Source of the DNA: Bacillota bacterium
Lineage (GTDB): Bacteria > Bacillota > Clostridia > Peptostreptococcales > Anaerovoracaceae
Assembly: GCA_016281165.1 (NCBI GenBank)
Contig: JAEEIC010000153.1
Coordinates: forward strand, 1 to 23,082
Direction of reading: 5' to 3'
DNA length: 23,082 bases
Part shown: positions 1 through 6,947 of the stretch, piece by piece
Layout: each line of letters starts with the position of its first letter
Numbering within the stretch: position 1 is the first letter of the stretch
Translations under genes and position numbers: made by a program
Notes under the pieces: generated by a model
Databases searched by the model: none
What the model was told of the DNA's origin: nothing
What the model saw: only the letters and a program-made list of their open reading frames with translations

Positions 1-627
1 GGCGTCGTAGACGAGATCGGTGTAGATCTCGTCGGCCAGGATGACGATATCGTGGGACTGCGCGAAATCGAGCAGCAGCCTCAGGGTCTCGTCCCCGTAG
101 TGCACCCCGGTGGGGTTGACGGGATTGTTGAAGATGAGGGCCTTCGTTTTAGCGCTCACGGCCGCCTCAAGGGCTTCTTTTGTGATCTTAAAGCCGTCCT
201 CGGGGCTCAGCGCGATCTCGACTTCTTTGGCCCCGGCGATGGCGATCTGCCCGCTGTATTCGGGGTAATGCGGCGAGAGCACTATGACCTCGTCGCCCGG
301 ATCGGTCAGGGCGATGAGCGACATCATCATCGCCAGGCCCGCCGAATTGGTGATCTGTATCATGGCAGGCTCCAGCGCCGTGCCCCGGCGGGCGTTCATG
401 TCGGCGCAGACGGCCTCTATGAGCTCGGGGTCCCCCGCGGGATCGCCGTAGCGGGTATAGCCCGCCTTAGCGTCCCTCATGGCAGCCTCGATCACCCTCT
501 CGTCGGTGGTGAGATCGGGGTCTCCTATGCTCAGGTCTATCACGTCGTCAAAGGCGCCCAGGGCCTCGGTGTCGAGTATGAGGCCTTGGGCGATATGTTC
601 GAATTTGCCTGAAATAAAGCGTTTCAA
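1..627 (-). CDS. Class I/II PLP-dependent aminotransferase, 3' end cut by window edge
   Basis: This is the N-terminal 209 codons of a fold-type I aminotransferase of the aspartate aminotransferase superfamily, which moves amino groups between amino acids and 2-oxo acids using PLP. Visible motifs are IDLSIGDPDL near residue 30, YTRYGDPAG, NNPVNPTGV, and ADEIYTDLVYDA at the edge, which holds the Asp that contacts the PLP ring nitrogen. The catalytic Lys lies beyond the window. The frame has no ATG near its 5' end. The best start is the TTG at 627, 9 bases after the stop of the upstream M20 gene, whose last codons carry the AGGAGG that would serve it. Spacing to the TTG is long (about 14), so translational coupling is likely. 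It is last in an operon with two amidohydrolases, so it may process the amino acid they release. Substrate cannot be told. Confidence 0.88.
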   Translation of the reverse strand, partial: MKRFISGKFEHIAQGLILDTEALGAFDDVIDLSIGDPDLTTDERVIEAAMRDAKAGYTRYGDPAGDPELIEAVCADMNARRGTALEPAMIQITNSAGLAMMMSLIALTDPGDEVIVLSPHYPEYSGQIAIAGAKEVEIALSPEDGFKITKEALEAAVSAKTKALIFNNPVNPTGVHYGDETLRLLLDFAQSHDIVILADEIYTDLVYDA

Positions 628-636
628 GGCGATATA

Positions 637-2040
637 CTATGCCTCCTGTATGTCGTGGATGGGCAGGCTGTAGACCTCCTCATAGGAGGGTATGTTCAGG
701 GACTTGAAATACTTCCAGCACTCGTCGATGACGCTCTGATCATACAGGGCCTCCAGGCCTCCCTGCGCCAGGACCTTGCCGGCTCTCTGCATGGCCTTCA
801 TGCCGATGGCGGTGCCGGAGCAGGCGGTCACGGTCCAGTGATGTCCCGGAGCGGCCTTGATCTCTCCGCCGCCGTGGATGTGGGCGGTGGGGCAGAAGTA
901 GGAGATGTCGGCGGTGTCGGTGCAGGTGGTGCCTTCGCCCCACTCCTCGTAGTCCTTCTTGCAGAAGGGGAGCAGGTCCTCGAGCTTCTCGGGAGCGGGA
1001 TTGCCGGTGTAGTCCTCGGTCAGCTTCTTCGCCCAGGCGATCTCCTCGTCGGTGTATTCCAGCTCGGGGATGACCCTGGAGACCGCGTCGAGGTGCCTGC
1101 AGAGAGGCTTGTTCTCGTAGAAGTAGGGGATGATGAAGATGAGGTTCGCGTCCAGTTTGGTGTCGGTCATGTGGGCGGCGCCCTCGGCGTTCTTCACGAC
1201 TCTCTCGTAAAGGTCCTTCACCACGTCGTTGTGCTGGGCGCGGCAGAAGTACTTGACAGCCGCGTAGTCGGGCACGATATTGGGGGCCATGCCGCCGTCG
1301 GTGATCTGGTAGTGGAAGCGGCACTCGGTCTTGACGTGCTCTCTTAAGAACTCGCTGCCCATGTTCATCAGCTGGACCGCGTCGAGGGCGGATCTGCCGT
1401 TCCAGGGGGCGCCCGCCGCGTGGGCGGACTTGCCGTGGAAGGCGAAAGTGCCGGCCATGACGGTCAGGGGGTGCTGGGGCTCGGTGGAGAACTCCCTGCT
1501 TCCCGGATGCCACATGATGGCGATGTCCATGTCCTTAAAGGCTCCGTCCTTGGCCAGAAGGGCCTTGCCGCGTCCGACCTCTTCGCCCGGGCATTCGACC
1601 ATCTTCAGGGTGCCGGAGACGCCTTCCTTCTCCATCGCGTAGCGCAGGGCGCAGGCGGCGCCCATGCAGGCTCCGGCGATGAGGTTGTGTCCGCAGCCCT
1701 GACCGGGTCCCTCTACGGGAGCCTTGTGGTCCACGTCTTCGTTGCCCAGGCCCGGAAGGGCGTCGAGCTCGCCGATGATGCCGATGACGGGCTTGCCGCT
1801 GCCGTAGGTGGCGATGACGGCGTTGCCGGTCTCGCAAAAGCCGAAGCCCTGTCCGGCCTTGGTCTTGACAGCGTCGGGGAAGCCGTGGGTCTTCGCGAAC
1901 TGCAGGCAGGCCTCGGCGGCGTGATAGGTCTTGAGGCCTACTTCGGGATGGGCCCAGATATCGTGGGTCATGGCGTTGAGCTCGTCGCCGTATTTCTCAT
2001 ACCATTCGGCGATCCATTTGTTGAGTCCGTTGTTCTTCAT
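637..2040 (-). CDS. M20 family amidohydrolase, AbgB-like (copy 1)
   Basis: This 467-residue cytoplasmic metallo-amidohydrolase resembles AbgB, a subunit of the p-aminobenzoyl-glutamate hydrolase, and more broadly the M20D aminoacylases. Visible landmarks are GELDALPGL (about 90-98), GQGCGHN with likely metal ligands C116 and H118, PGEEVG with the probable general base at E153/E154, and MWHPG with H178. NGRSALDAVQLMN and MAPNIVPDYAAVKYF mark the lid/dimerisation domain, and the C-terminal HGGGEIKAAPGHHW gives another metal His. Length is normal for the family. The ATG at 2040 follows AAGGAG with good spacing. It lies 72 bases after a paralogue and 9 bases before an aminotransferase, so these form one operon. 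I see no AbgA partner or AbgT transporter in the window. The family is secure, but the substrate is not; p-aminobenzoyl-glutamate is only one option. Confidence 0.93.
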   Translation of the reverse strand: MKNNGLNKWIAEWYEKYGDELNAMTHDIWAHPEVGLKTYHAAEACLQFAKTHGFPDAVKTKAGQGFGFCETGNAVIATYGSGKPVIGIIGELDALPGLGNEDVDHKAPVEGPGQGCGHNLIAGACMGAACALRYAMEKEGVSGTLKMVECPGEEVGRGKALLAKDGAFKDMDIAIMWHPGSREFSTEPQHPLTVMAGTFAFHGKSAHAAGAPWNGRSALDAVQLMNMGSEFLREHVKTECRFHYQITDGGMAPNIVPDYAAVKYFCRAQHNDVVKDLYERVVKNAEGAAHMTDTKLDANLIFIIPYFYENKPLCRHLDAVSRVIPELEYTDEEIAWAKKLTEDYTGNPAPEKLEDLLPFCKKDYEEWGEGTTCTDTADISYFCPTAHIHGGGEIKAAPGHHWTVTACSGTAIGMKAMQRAGKVLAQGGLEALYDQSVIDECWKYFKSLNIPSYEEVYSLPIHDIQEA

Positions 2041-2069
2041 TTTTACTCCTTGGAACTTCTGTATACCGC

Positions 2070-2095
2070 GGGGCCCGGCACGAAGCCCGGGCCCC
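2070..2095 (-). other. Strong intercistronic hairpin between the two M20 genes
   Basis: The arms GGGGCCCGG and CCGGGCCCC are a perfect 9-base match around an 8-base loop. No T-run follows on the minus strand, so this is not a classical terminator. It may protect or punctuate the mRNA and set different levels for the two paralogues. Confidence 0.6.
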
Positions 2096-2112
2096 TGTCT
2101 TGATCAAATGGT

Positions 2113-3486
2113 TTACTGCTGGGGCTGGGGCACGGGAACGTCCATGGGGATCGGGCAGACGTAGGTCTCGCCGTCGAGATCCTTCTTGAACTGCTCCCAG
2201 GCCTTGTCGACCAGGCTGTTGTCCCTGTAGACCCTGGCCGCGGCCAGCGCCATCCAGATGCCGCCTCTCATCATGCCCTTGAAGCCGATGCCGTTGCCGG
2301 AGCAGCAGGTGGTCTGCCAGGTGTGGTTGACGCCCAGATAGTTCTGGGACGCGGTGTTGATCATCATGCCGGGCACTATGTGCTGCACGTCGCCGACGTC
2401 GGAGGAACCCGGGCTGATGTGGTATTCCTCGGGCTTGTAGATGAGTCCGGTGTGGATGGGCTCCTCGGGCTTCTTGCGCTCGTACTCGGGCATGGTCTTG
2501 TTGAGGGCGTCGGCCATGGCCAGCTCCTCTTCAGTATATTTGGCGGCGGGCACCATGGGATAGACCTCGGCGAAGAGATCGGCCAGGACCTTGTTGGACA
2601 TGGTGTTGTAGCAGCCGCCCTGGAACTCGATCTCGAGCTCGGTGTCGGTCATGAGGGCCGCGCCCTTGGCGCAGTTGACCAGCCTGCCGTAGAGCTCGTC
2701 GATGTCCCAGCGGTGCAGGGATCTGACGTAATACCAGACAGAGGCCCTGTCGGGAACGATGTTGGGGGCCACGCCGGCCTCCTTGTATACATAGTGGATC
2801 CTGGAATTGGGAGTCATGTGCTCTCTGAGGTAGTTGGCGCCGTTGTTCATGAGCTCCACGGCGTCAAGAGCGGAGCGGCCGTTCCAGGCGGCGGAGGCGT
2901 GGGCGGTCTTTCCTTTGAAGTGGAAGATGGCGCTGTTGAGTCCTCCTCCCATGCCGAGGCCGATGTGGTTCTTGCCGCTGCCGTGCCAGGCGAAGGCCAG
3001 GTCGAGCTCTCTGAAGGCTCCTCCTCTGGCCATGAAGGCCTTGCCAGTCAGTACCTCTTCGGCGGGGCAGCCGTAGAAGACCACGGTGCCGGGGAGCCCG
3101 CTCTTCTCGAGGTCGGCCTTCATGCCGATGGCGGCCGCCAGGGTGCTGACGCCCAGCAGGTTATGGCCGCAGCCCTGTCCGGGACCGCCGGGGACCGCGG
3201 GATCCTTGAAGGTGTTCTGGGTCTGGGAGAGTCCGGGGAGAGCGTCGTACTCGGCCAGAAGACCGATGACGGGATGGCCGCTGCCCCACTCGGCCCTGAT
3301 GGAGGTGGGCATGCCGTAGAGGCCCTTCTCTACCTTGAAGCCGTAGTGCTCGAGAGCCTCGGACATCCAGGCGCAGGCCTTGACTTCGTTGTAAGCAGTC
3401 TCGGGATGCTCGTACATCTTGAGAGCAAGATCGCACAGGGGCTCGTTCTCCTGCATGATCGCGTCGATGATATGCTGATATTCCAT
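2113..3486 (-). CDS. M20 family amidohydrolase, AbgB-like (copy 2)
   Basis: This is a 457-residue paralogue of the next gene in the operon. It shares GLLAEYDALPGL (about 75-86), GQGCGHN with C106 and H108, PAEEV with E143/E144, AFAWHG with H168, NGRSALDAVELMNNGANYLREH and VAPNIVPDRASVWYYVRS. The C-terminal region has SSDVGDVQHIVPGMM and HTWQTTCCSGNGIGFKGM, where the metal-binding His is expected. The two copies differ most in the insert of about residues 290-360, so they probably cleave different amides. The ATG at 3486 is preceded by AAGGAGG with 5-6 base spacing. It is the first gene of the operon, with its own promoter behind the TetR terminator. It is a cytoplasmic enzyme with no signal peptide. 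Confidence 0.93.
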   Translation of the reverse strand: MEYQHIIDAIMQENEPLCDLALKMYEHPETAYNEVKACAWMSEALEHYGFKVEKGLYGMPTSIRAEWGSGHPVIGLLAEYDALPGLSQTQNTFKDPAVPGGPGQGCGHNLLGVSTLAAAIGMKADLEKSGLPGTVVFYGCPAEEVLTGKAFMARGGAFRELDLAFAWHGSGKNHIGLGMGGGLNSAIFHFKGKTAHASAAWNGRSALDAVELMNNGANYLREHMTPNSRIHYVYKEAGVAPNIVPDRASVWYYVRSLHRWDIDELYGRLVNCAKGAALMTDTELEIEFQGGCYNTMSNKVLADLFAEVYPMVPAAKYTEEELAMADALNKTMPEYERKKPEEPIHTGLIYKPEEYHISPGSSDVGDVQHIVPGMMINTASQNYLGVNHTWQTTCCSGNGIGFKGMMRGGIWMALAAARVYRDNSLVDKAWEQFKKDLDGETYVCPIPMDVPVPQPQQ

Positions 3487-3524
3487 AGTTCCTCCTTTGT
3501 CTCAGCGGGATCGTTATCTGTTTA

Positions 3525-3554
3525 ATAATACCACAGGAAAGGCCATATTTTGAA
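3525..3554 (-). promoter_or_regulatory. Probable sigma-A promoter of the M20/aminotransferase operon
   Basis: On the minus strand a TATTAT -10 (3525-3530) has an extended TGG in front. A weak TTCAAA -35 (3549-3554) sits 18 bases upstream. It lies between the TetR terminator and the ribosome site of the first M20 gene. Confidence 0.5.
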
Positions 3555-3616
3555 TAGGCGCTTTGAAATATGAGCATCTGTCTGAAAAATGAACAATTAA
3601 TAGATGCCCAAAGCAT

Positions 3617-3649
3617 AAAAAACTTCCGGACCCATAAGTGATCCGGAAG
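3617..3649 (-). terminator. Rho-independent terminator of the TetR gene
   Basis: On the minus strand the arms CTTCCGGA and TCCGGAAG pair perfectly around an 11-base loop and are followed directly by six T. It lies just after the TetR stop codon and separates that gene from the M20 operon. Confidence 0.9.
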
Positions 3650-3671
3650 GCTCATATGCGCGACGCCGCTT

Positions 3672-4274
3672 TTATCCGTTTAAGACTACGTCCTCGCTGA
3701 AGTTCTTGATGATGTTGAGCAGGAATTGCCAGAGAGAATCCTCGAGCTCCTTGCTGTAGGCGAGCCTGCCCAGAAGTATCTTCTCGGAGAAGAGTATCGT
3801 GACCTCGAAGATGTAGGAGATGGCGTAGTTGCGGTAGTACTCCTCGCTGCCTCCCAGCTTCTCGGCCAGGGCCCGGCAGACCGGGGTGAAACGCTCGCTG
3901 TTGATCAGCCTCTTCTTCCTCACTTCGTCGGTGAAAAGAGAGGAGAAGCGGTATCTTATGAGGAAGAGGGTCTTGCTCTTCTCCTTCAGCATGAACGAGA
4001 AGACGTCGTTCCAGACCAGGCGCAGGGTCTCCTCAAAATCCTTGCCCGTATAGCTGTTGGCGTAGAAGCTCTCCAAAAAGAGCTCCGAGACCTCCTTGTC
4101 TATCGTCAGGAAGGACTCGTTGACCAGATCGTCCTTGCCTTCGAAATGCCTGTAGAGCGCGGCTTCCGATACTCCCGCCTTGCCCGCGATGCGCCTTACC
4201 GTCACATTCTCCAGACCGCGCTCAGCGGTGACCTCTATGGTCTCATCGATGTATCTTCTCTTACCAATACGCAT
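3672..4274 (-). CDS. TetR/AcrR family transcriptional regulator
   Basis: This protein of about 200 residues has an N-terminal TetR DNA-binding domain: an RYIDETIEVTAERGLENVTVRRIAGKAG stretch (described by its parts RYIDET, GLENVTVRRIA) followed by GVSEAALYRHFEGKDDLV, the typical turn, recognition helix and YRHF motif. The rest is a ligand/dimer domain that matches no specific class I can name. I place the start at the ATG at 4274, behind GGTGAG; a GTG two codons upstream (4280) is possible. A strong terminator follows. A palindrome over its own -10 suggests autorepression. The nearest candidate target is the M20 operon downstream on the same strand, but the sequence does not prove this. Confidence 0.93.
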   Translation of the reverse strand: MRIGKRRYIDETIEVTAERGLENVTVRRIAGKAGVSEAALYRHFEGKDDLVNESFLTIDKEVSELFLESFYANSYTGKDFEETLRLVWNDVFSFMLKEKSKTLFLIRYRFSSLFTDEVRKKRLINSERFTPVCRALAEKLGGSEEYYRNYAISYIFEVTILFSEKILLGRLAYSKELEDSLWQFLLNIIKNFSEDVVLNG

Positions 4275-4305
4275 AATCACTCACCGTTTCCCGCACAGAA
4301 GACGA

Positions 4306-4334
4306 AGTATTAAATACTAAAAAAAGTGGGGCAA
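4306..4334 (-). promoter_or_regulatory. TetR gene promoter with overlapping palindromic operator
   Basis: On the minus strand TTGCCC (4329-4334) and TAATAC (4307-4312) are 16 bases apart. The -10 lies inside the perfect palindrome AGTATT-N-AATACT (4306-4318), a typical arrangement for a self-repressing TetR protein. The site is seen; its use is inferred. Confidence 0.5.
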
Positions 4335-4383
4335 CTTAACATTTTTTGTTGTGCTTCACTTTTACTAATTCTTTTCTGGTATA

Positions 4384-4398
4384 TATAGTAACACTATA
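4384..4398. promoter_or_regulatory. Second perfect palindrome upstream of the TetR gene
   Basis: TATAGT-AAC-ACTATA is a perfect 15-base inverted repeat in an AT-rich stretch about 110 bases upstream of the TetR start. It shares AGT/ACT half-site character with the palindrome at 4306-4318, so it may be another operator. The rest of the intergenic region 4319-4516 shows nothing else I can support. Confidence 0.35.
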
Positions 4399-4517
4399 GT
4401 AATCGTTAATCAATACTCTGCGAAAAATTTCACAAAATGAAAGCACATTTTTTTGCGTGAAAAGCGCGCGTGGCCCTTTGGAGAGCCAGCCGCCGCAGGC
4501 AGCGCCGCTGAGACACG

Positions 4518-4550
4518 AAAAAAGAGGCCCGCGCTCGTGGCGCGGACCTC
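4518..4550 (-). terminator. Rho-independent terminator of the cyclophilin/RidA/class V operon
   Basis: On the minus strand GAGGTCCGCGC and GCGCGGGCCTC pair with one G-T wobble around a 5-base loop, followed by six T. It lies 27 bases after the cyclophilin stop codon. Confidence 0.88.
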
Positions 4551-4576
4551 CTGTTTCATATGTTTTTCAGACCGCC

Positions 4577-5140
4577 CTACAGCCAGTTCGCGGGACGGGG
4601 AGCGTCGACGGTCACCGGCAGAGGATACTCCTCCCCGAAGGTCTCGACGCTCACGCTCTCGATGATCTGCGGTTCCCTCGGTCTGTTGACCTCCATGCCG
4701 AGACCCTCCACGGGCTCCGTATCGACATTTTCCAGGCGCCGGATCTCTTCCATGCCGGAAACGACCTTTCCGAAGACCGGATAGACGCCCTTATGCTCGG
4801 GGCAGTCCTTCAGCGGGAAAAAGAATTCGCCGCCGGCGAGGCCCGCCTTATATCCTCCCATGCATACGCAGCCGGGATGAGAGTCGAGCGGCTCGATCTC
4901 GGGATGCAGCTCCGATTCCCGGGGGATCAGATACTTCGCTTCTTCTCTGTGGAAAGCGCTGTAGCTGGCGTCCACCCATTTCCCGGGGACGATGCGCTCG
5001 ATGGCGTGGCCGTCGAACACGCCGAGCCGGGCCAGGTGGATGAAGCTGGCGACGGTATTGGGCGCCGCCGCGGGCAGCAGCTCGATCACGATCTTCGCGC
5101 CGTTTGCCATCTTTATCGTTGCAACAGGATCCTTCATCAT
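4577..5140 (-). CDS. Cyclophilin-type peptidyl-prolyl isomerase domain protein, degenerate active site
   Basis: This 187-residue protein has the cyclophilin fold signature: IVIELLPAAAPNTVASFIHLA, split here as IVIELLPAAAP and NTVASFIHLA (about 17-37), then ERIVPG, GGYKAGLAGGEFFFPL and HKGVYPVFGKVVSGME. Canonical cyclophilins have RVIPGFMxQGGD, GSQFFI and a His/Trp pocket. Here the Arg of the first motif remains, but FMxQGGD is replaced by KWVDASY, and the GSQ-type Gln is Glu. Prolyl isomerase activity may be reduced, or the substrate may differ. Its start overlaps the RidA stop as ATGA; a second ATG at 5137 has better spacing from the upstream GGAG. It has no signal peptide, so it is cytoplasmic. 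It is last in the operon before a strong terminator. Confidence 0.88.
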   Translation of the reverse strand: MMKDPVATIKMANGAKIVIELLPAAAPNTVASFIHLARLGVFDGHAIERIVPGKWVDASYSAFHREEAKYLIPRESELHPEIEPLDSHPGCVCMGGYKAGLAGGEFFFPLKDCPEHKGVYPVFGKVVSGMEEIRRLENVDTEPVEGLGMEVNRPREPQIIESVSVETFGEEYPLPVTVDAPRPANWL

Positions 5141-5601
5141 TTCTCCTTTATCTGGACTACGATCTCGACCTCGACGGGAGTATCGAGCGGAAGTGAGCTC
5201 ACTCCCACGGTGACCCTCGCGTGACGGCCCTTCCCGCCGAAGACCTCGACGAAGAAATCGGACGCGCCGTCTATCACTTTGGGTTGGGCGGTGAACTCGG
5301 GCGTGCAGTTGACATAGCCGGTGAGCTTGACGATCTGCGCGACTCTGTCAAGATCGCCGAGGAAGCTCTTGAGCGCGCAGGTGAGGTTGAAGGCGCCTTC
5401 TCTAGCGGCAGCCCTGCCCTCCTCGATGGAAAGGCCTTCCCCCAGCCTTCCCGTCATCGTGGCTTTCCCGCCTCTGACCGGGCCGGCGCCGGAAAGGAAG
5501 AGAAGGTCTCCCGCCTGCTGTACGGGAACGTAGTTGGCGATCGGGGCGACCGCCTCTTCCAGCTCGATGCCCAGCTCTTCAAGTCTCTTTTCGATAAGCA
5601 T
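5137..5601 (-). CDS. RidA/YjgF family reactive enamine/imine deaminase
   Basis: This 154-residue protein belongs to the RidA (YjgF/YER057c/UK114) family, which hydrolyses reactive enamines and imines such as 2-aminoacrylate released by PLP enzymes. It shows NYVPVQQAGDLLFLSGAGP at the start, GRLGEGLSIEEGRAAA, and a C-terminal GKGRHARVTVGVSSLPLDTPVEVEI, quoted here as RHARVTVGVSSLP and PVEVEI. The Arg of HARVTVGV matches the carboxylate-binding Arg of active RidA proteins. At 154 residues it fits the longer YjgF subgroup rather than 128-residue RidA itself. It lies 9 bases after a class V PLP enzyme and overlaps the cyclophilin start by 4 bases, so all three are co-translated. Protecting PLP enzymes is the natural role. 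Confidence 0.93.
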   Translation of the reverse strand: MLIEKRLEELGIELEEAVAPIANYVPVQQAGDLLFLSGAGPVRGGKATMTGRLGEGLSIEEGRAAAREGAFNLTCALKSFLGDLDRVAQIVKLTGYVNCTPEFTAQPKVIDGASDFFVEVFGGKGRHARVTVGVSSLPLDTPVEVEIVVQIKEK

Positions 5602-5610
5602 GGTATCCTC

Positions 5611-6777
5611 CTACATATATTCCTTCGGGCAGCGGGAGGCGATCTCAAGGAGCTTGTCCACGTCCTCTTCGGCGCAGTAGGAGCCCACCGAGAACTTGAG
5701 GAAGCTGGAATTGCTGAAGACCACGCCGCTGTTTTTGAAGTATTCGGCGGCGGCCTGCTGGTCCGCGAGCTTCAGCGCTATCGTGGCTCCGTGCTCCTTT
5801 TCGTTCCTGGGGCACACGAGAGTGTAGCCCAGGGCGGCGAGGCCGTCGTAGAGCTTCTCGTAAAGGCGGCAGACGTGGGGCCAGATGTTCTCGACGCCTA
5901 CCTCCTCCAGACGGGTCACGCCCGCCAGCAGAGTGTAGATGCCGGGATTGTCGAGAGAGCTGTTCTCGAATTTCTTCGCGTTCTCAGCCTCCGCCACCGA
6001 GAGCTCCCACTTTTCCCTGTCGATGGAGAGCATGCGGTTCGCGCCCACGTAGAGGGGCTCGACGTCCTTCATGAGGTCCGCCCTCATCCAGGTGAAGGCT
6101 GTGCTCTCAACGGAGAGCATGCCCTTGTAGCCTCCGCAGGTTATGGCGGCCACGTTCCAGTCGGCGGCCTTCATGGGGATGATGCCCAGGGACTGTATCG
6201 CGTCGACGATGAGGAAGATGCCCCTCTCTTTGCAGAAGGCGCCCATGGTCTCAAGATCCAGCTTGTAGCCGTTGAGAGACTGGACGTGGCTGACCACCAC
6301 CATCCTGGTATGCTCGTCGCAGGCGTCCATCAGGACCTGCGGGCTCATGTAAAGGCCGTCGACCGCGTGGGCTACTCTTACCTCGACGCCTCTGAGCCTC
6401 TTGGCGTTAAGGCAGGGCCAGAGGACGGAGGCGTGCTCGATATCGCAGCTGACCACATTGTCGCCGGGCCTGAAATGATAGCCCTGCATGATGTGGTTGA
6501 TGCCTTCGTTGGTGTTCCTGGTGAAGCAGATGCCCTTTGGATCCACTCCTCCCAGCAGCTTCGCCAGCTTTTCGCGGCAGATGTCGGCCTTGTCGAAAAA
6601 GGTCTTCCTTCCCGGGCCGCCCCTTTCCATGTTGAGAGCGGCGTGCTCCCAGTCGTCGAAATACTCCTGCATCGCCTGCCGTCCGAACAGAGTCCCACCG
6701 TTATCGTAGGACGCGTCGAAATAAAGGCATTTTGAAGTCACCGGGACGTCGCGGCGTATGGCTTCGATCGCATTCAT
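5611..6777 (-). CDS. Class V aminotransferase / cysteine desulfurase-like PLP enzyme
   Basis: This 388-residue enzyme has the class V fold. Landmarks are CFTRNTNEGINHIMQGY (about 84-100), the PLP-stacking His in CDIEHASVLW (H115), SHVQSLNGYKLDLE, and VDAIQSLGI with D192 and Q195. The predicted Schiff-base Lys is K218 in CGGYKGMLS. The usual SGHK motif is altered to GGYK, and I see no catalytic Cys loop like that of NifS/IscS near the C-terminus. This points away from Fe-S assembly and towards an amino-acid lyase, epimerase or aminotransferase role (isopenicillin N epimerase-like branch). The ATG at 6777 has GGAGG 8 bases upstream. It leads the operon with RidA, which often accompanies PLP enzymes that produce enamines. 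The exact reaction is unknown. Confidence 0.9.
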   Translation of the reverse strand: MNAIEAIRRDVPVTSKCLYFDASYDNGGTLFGRQAMQEYFDDWEHAALNMERGGPGRKTFFDKADICREKLAKLLGGVDPKGICFTRNTNEGINHIMQGYHFRPGDNVVSCDIEHASVLWPCLNAKRLRGVEVRVAHAVDGLYMSPQVLMDACDEHTRMVVVSHVQSLNGYKLDLETMGAFCKERGIFLIVDAIQSLGIIPMKAADWNVAAITCGGYKGMLSVESTAFTWMRADLMKDVEPLYVGANRMLSIDREKWELSVAEAENAKKFENSSLDNPGIYTLLAGVTRLEEVGVENIWPHVCRLYEKLYDGLAALGYTLVCPRNEKEHGATIALKLADQQAAAEYFKNSGVVFSNSSFLKFSVGSYCAEEDVDKLLEIASRCPKEYM

Positions 6778-6839
6778 TGGCTAAACCTCCGTTTTGCCGG
6801 GATCTGATAAAACTCTTTCCCGTTCGGTACTCACATCGC

Positions 6840-6869
6840 ATTATCCGGCTGCCGCAATGATCGCGGCAA
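6840..6869 (-). promoter_or_regulatory. Probable promoter of the class V/RidA/cyclophilin operon, with inverted repeat in the spacer
   Basis: On the minus strand TTGCCG (6864-6869) and GATAAT (6840-6845) are 18 bases apart. An inverted repeat GCCGC-N7-GCGGC (6851-6867) fills the spacer and touches the -35, so it could be an operator or a hairpin. Leader length would be about 55 bases. Confidence 0.45.
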
Positions 6870-6874
6870 AAAAT

Positions 6875-6906
6875 ATGCTTGCTATTGATTATACAATAAC
6901 AAGCAT
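6875..6906 (-). terminator. Long AT-rich inverted repeat, probable terminator of the transporter gene
   Basis: Thirteen-base arms (ATGCTTGTTATTG and CAATAGCAAGCAT, one mismatch) flank TATAAT. On the minus strand AT and then six T follow the second arm, which fits a terminator for the gene ending at 6948. The loop reads as a perfect -10 hexamer, so a regulatory role cannot be excluded. Confidence 0.6.
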
Positions 6907-6931
6907 GAACTGGCTATCTCAAGTCCGGGAT

Positions 6932-6947
6932 AAAACGATATCGTTTT
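6932..6947. promoter_or_regulatory. Perfect 16-base palindrome next to the transporter stop codon
   Basis: AAAACGAT directly abuts its reverse complement ATCGTTTT. With no loop it cannot form a good RNA hairpin, so a dimeric DNA-binding site is the more natural reading. Its protein partner is unknown. Confidence 0.35.

Noticed and set aside
625..639. Pyrrolysine or programmed stop read-through at the M20 TAG
   Set aside because: Several other genes here end in TAG, a ribosome site and a TTG lie at the junction, and no downstream recoding element is visible.
2323..3525. A 400-codon plus-strand open frame opposite the second M20 gene
   Set aside because: GC-rich third positions leave the opposite strand open; the opposite strand has full M20 motifs, and this frame has low-complexity Gly/Val/His composition.
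5221..6735. A 504-codon plus-strand open frame opposite the class V and RidA genes
   Set aside because: It is a shadow of the minus-strand genes, has no recognisable domain or ribosome site, and spans two real genes with strong family motifs.
5611..6777. Assignment of the class V enzyme as an IscS/NifS/SufS cysteine desulfurase
   Set aside because: The PLP-lysine motif is GGYK rather than SGHK, no catalytic Cys loop is apparent, and no iscU or suf genes are adjacent.
6875..6906. A promoter using the TATAAT at the centre of the 32-base repeat
   Set aside because: No acceptable -35 lies 16-18 bases upstream, while the six T after the repeat fit a terminator better.
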